Source: CAZNYN01 sp964577295
GTDB taxonomy: Bacteria; Synergistota; Synergistia; Synergistales; Synergistaceae
DNA length: 15,083 bases
Reading direction: 5' to 3'
Assembly: GCA_964577295.1 (NCBI GenBank)
Contig: CAZNYN010000047.1
Span: 1-15,083 of the forward strand
The position numbers and the translations under genes are program-made. The notes beneath the pieces were generated by a model. It had not been told where the DNA came from, ran no database searches, and saw nothing but the letters and a program-made list of their open reading frames with translations. Below, in pieces: positions 14,216-15,083 of this stretch (position 1 is the stretch's first letter; each line of letters begins with the position of its first letter).

Positions 14216-14574
14216 AAGATGATATGGAAATGCGTCATAAAAAGGACTTCTCCGAATGGCTGGCTTGGTATGCCGATGGAGCAGGTGTCTCGTGGTGCTC
14301 CGAAGGTATACCTGATAAACTGCGTATTGTGGATGCACCCGACCTTGTGATGCGCTCTGCTGTGGAATTCATACGCCCTGAACTGACTGAGGAACAGCTT
14401 AATCTTTTAAAAGTATGGGATGGTCGTTATAGCGAGTGGCGTAAGAGCGGTGTCTTTTACACGAACTATGAAAAAGGCTGTCTTTATAGTTGTGACTGGG
14501 AAGATGAGCGAGAGACAGCATCAAAACATCTCGGTCGGTCAATACCAAAATCACACTGGTGGTACTGGCCTTAA
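14191..14574 (+). CDS. Putative immunity protein for the MuF toxin domain
   Basis: A 127-aa acidic cytoplasmic protein overlapping the MuF stop by 25 bases, with AAAGGGA 7 bases before its ATG. It is rich in Trp and Tyr (WLAWYADGAGVSW, VWDGRYSEWR, SHWWYWP) and has no signal peptide or membrane helix. I do not recognise the family. A small soluble gene coupled to the 3' end of a toxin-bearing gene is the standard place for a cognate immunity protein, and one is needed to protect the lysogen, so this role is inferred from context. It is the last gene before the non-coding right part of the window. Confidence 0.75.
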   Translation: MDRVHAEIKDDMEMRHKKDFSEWLAWYADGAGVSWCSEGIPDKLRIVDAPDLVMRSAVEFIRPELTEEQLNLLKVWDGRYSEWRKSGVFYTNYEKGCLYSCDWEDERETASKHLGRSIPKSHWWYWP

Positions 14575-14648
14575 AAGTGAACCAACTTACGACAATAGTT
14601 CATTTTTAGTCAAAATTTGAGCCTCCGAAATAGCCTCATTCTCACTTC

Positions 14649-14757
14649 TGATTGCGGAACCATAAAAATGTGACACGCTCAATAAAACCAGACAGTGAGT
14701 GTGTATTATGATTGCGGAACCAATTTTATAGAGGTTCCGCAATAAAGTTCCGCAATC
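14649..14757. repeat. Four-copy ATTGCGGAAC repeat, two direct and two inverted
   Basis: TGATTGCGGAACCA occurs at 14649-14662 and exactly again at 14709-14722, 60 bases apart. GGTTCCGCAAT (14733-14743) and GTTCCGCAATC (14747-14757) are inverted copies 14 bases apart. Copy 2 and copy 3 form a perfect 11-bp hairpin with an 11-base loop, and copy 2 could instead pair with copy 4. The four copies fit a protein-binding array (transposase end sites or a regulator) or alternative hairpins after the last gene. Confidence 0.85.
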
Positions 14758-14770
14758 GGTTTTAAGACTG

Positions 14771-14911
14771 TTCTAAAAACAACAAAAACGGCCTCAAATC
14801 CACCGGACAGAGACCGTTCTTAAAATTTTCTAAAACGCTCTAAAACTCAGTTTCAAAGCGCATTCTCCTATTTCTAAAATTCTCTGAAACTCTTTTAAAA
14901 CGCTCTAAAAC
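14771..14911. repeat. YTCTAAAAC short-motif array
   Basis: Near-copies lie at 14771-14779, 14828-14836, 14838-14846, 14872-14880, 14882-14890 (G variant) and 14903-14911. TAAAACGCTCTAAAAC is repeated exactly at 14831-14846 and 14896-14911, 65 bases apart. Some of the copies could be chance in AT-rich DNA, but the 16-base exact repeat is not expected. The function is unknown. Confidence 0.6.
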
Positions 14912-14936
14912 GTCCCAAGTTTTAAACACCCCAAAA

Positions 14937-14952
14937 TCCGAGCCCACTCGGA
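14937..14952 (-). terminator. Weak minus-strand terminator-like hairpin
   Basis: TCCGAG (14937-14942) pairs with CTCGGA (14947-14952) around a 4-base loop. Read on the minus strand it is followed by TTTT. The stem is only 6 bp and no minus-strand gene is visible entering from the right, so the call is tentative. Confidence 0.25.
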
Positions 14953-15083
14953 AAATCCGACATAATCCCGCCGCCATTAACACAAGATAATAATGTCAAA
15001 AAAGCCATTTTATCCAGCAATACCAACACTTTAAACCCACACCCTCAAACGCCCTCAATTATCATTTCTTCCGAGAATAACCA

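Larger units (their letters stand above)
14575..15083. other. Non-coding, repeat-rich region, possible right end of the element
   Basis: About 500 bases without a credible gene in any frame. The left part (14649-14757) has four copies of an ATTGCGGAAC motif. The middle (14771-14911) has several copies of YTCTAAAAC. The right part is AT- and C-rich with a small hairpin (14937-14952). This is the kind of content expected at a transposable phage end, where the transposase binds repeated sites, but I cannot see a phage-host junction. Confidence 0.5.

Noticed and set aside
14790..14818. Imperfect 9-bp hairpin (AACGGCCTC / GAGACCGTT) as a terminator for the last gene
   Set aside because: It has one internal mismatch, a long loop and no clean U-run, and lies over 200 bases from the stop codon.
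1..15083. tRNA, rRNA or CRISPR arrays
   Set aside because: No cloverleaf-like sequence, rRNA-like stretch or regularly spaced long repeats were seen on either strand.

Overview
The window is most of the early region and part of the head region of a Mu-like transposable (pro)phage. The diagnostic genes are a MuA-type DDE transposase, a MuB-type AAA+ ATPase, a BcepMu gp16-type DNA-binding protein, a Gam-type DNA-end protector, GemA and an S24 repressor. The structural genes are of PBSX/SPP1/HK97 type (PBSX-family portal, XkdF-like protease, HK97 gp10-like protein, MuF/SPP1 gp7-like protein, terminase large subunit). Strong AAGGAG-type ribosome-binding sites and the PBSX-type head genes suggest a Bacillota- or Synergistota-like host, but this is an inference and no host gene is visible.

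Layout. Positions 1-589 (minus strand, running off the left edge) hold an XkdF-like protease. A 144-bp gap with a 16-bp-arm perfect palindrome separates it from a divergent plus-strand run: portal, gp10-like protein and endolysin (735-3028). Positions 3101-4616 hold an AT-rich two-gene cargo cassette with its own extended -10 promoter: an unrecognised 315-aa protein and a four-helix membrane protein. On the minus strand, 4753-6390 is the lysogeny operon: an S24 repressor followed by a membrane-anchored zinc-ribbon protein. A divergent control region (6391-6475) with a TTGACT-17-TATTAT promoter and a 12-bp inverted-repeat operator drives the rightward early operon: gp16-like, a 51-aa TTG-start gene, MuA, MuB, a 58-aa gene, Gam, a 60-aa Cys-rich gene, GemA, terminase, a zinc ribbon, MuF and a probable immunity gene. 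Positions 14575-15083 are non-coding and full of short repeats, possibly the right end of the element.

The most striking signal is a pair of type II hammerhead self-cleaving ribozymes, at 6870-6924 and 10626-10680. Each has every invariant core nucleotide. Each is packed into the few bases between the stop codon of a small gene and the Shine-Dalgarno sequence of the next gene (MuA and GemA). Their helices differ in sequence but pair equally well, so the fold rather than the sequence is shared. They would cut the early transcript into regulator, transposition/replication and GemA-plus-packaging segments.

A second candidate system is the MuF protein. It carries an extra C-terminal domain that looks like a BECR-fold nuclease toxin, with an overlapping 127-aa downstream gene that is the natural immunity candidate. 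A third is the AT-rich cargo pair, which has the gene content expected of a phage-borne defence or lysogenic-conversion module but which I cannot assign to a family.
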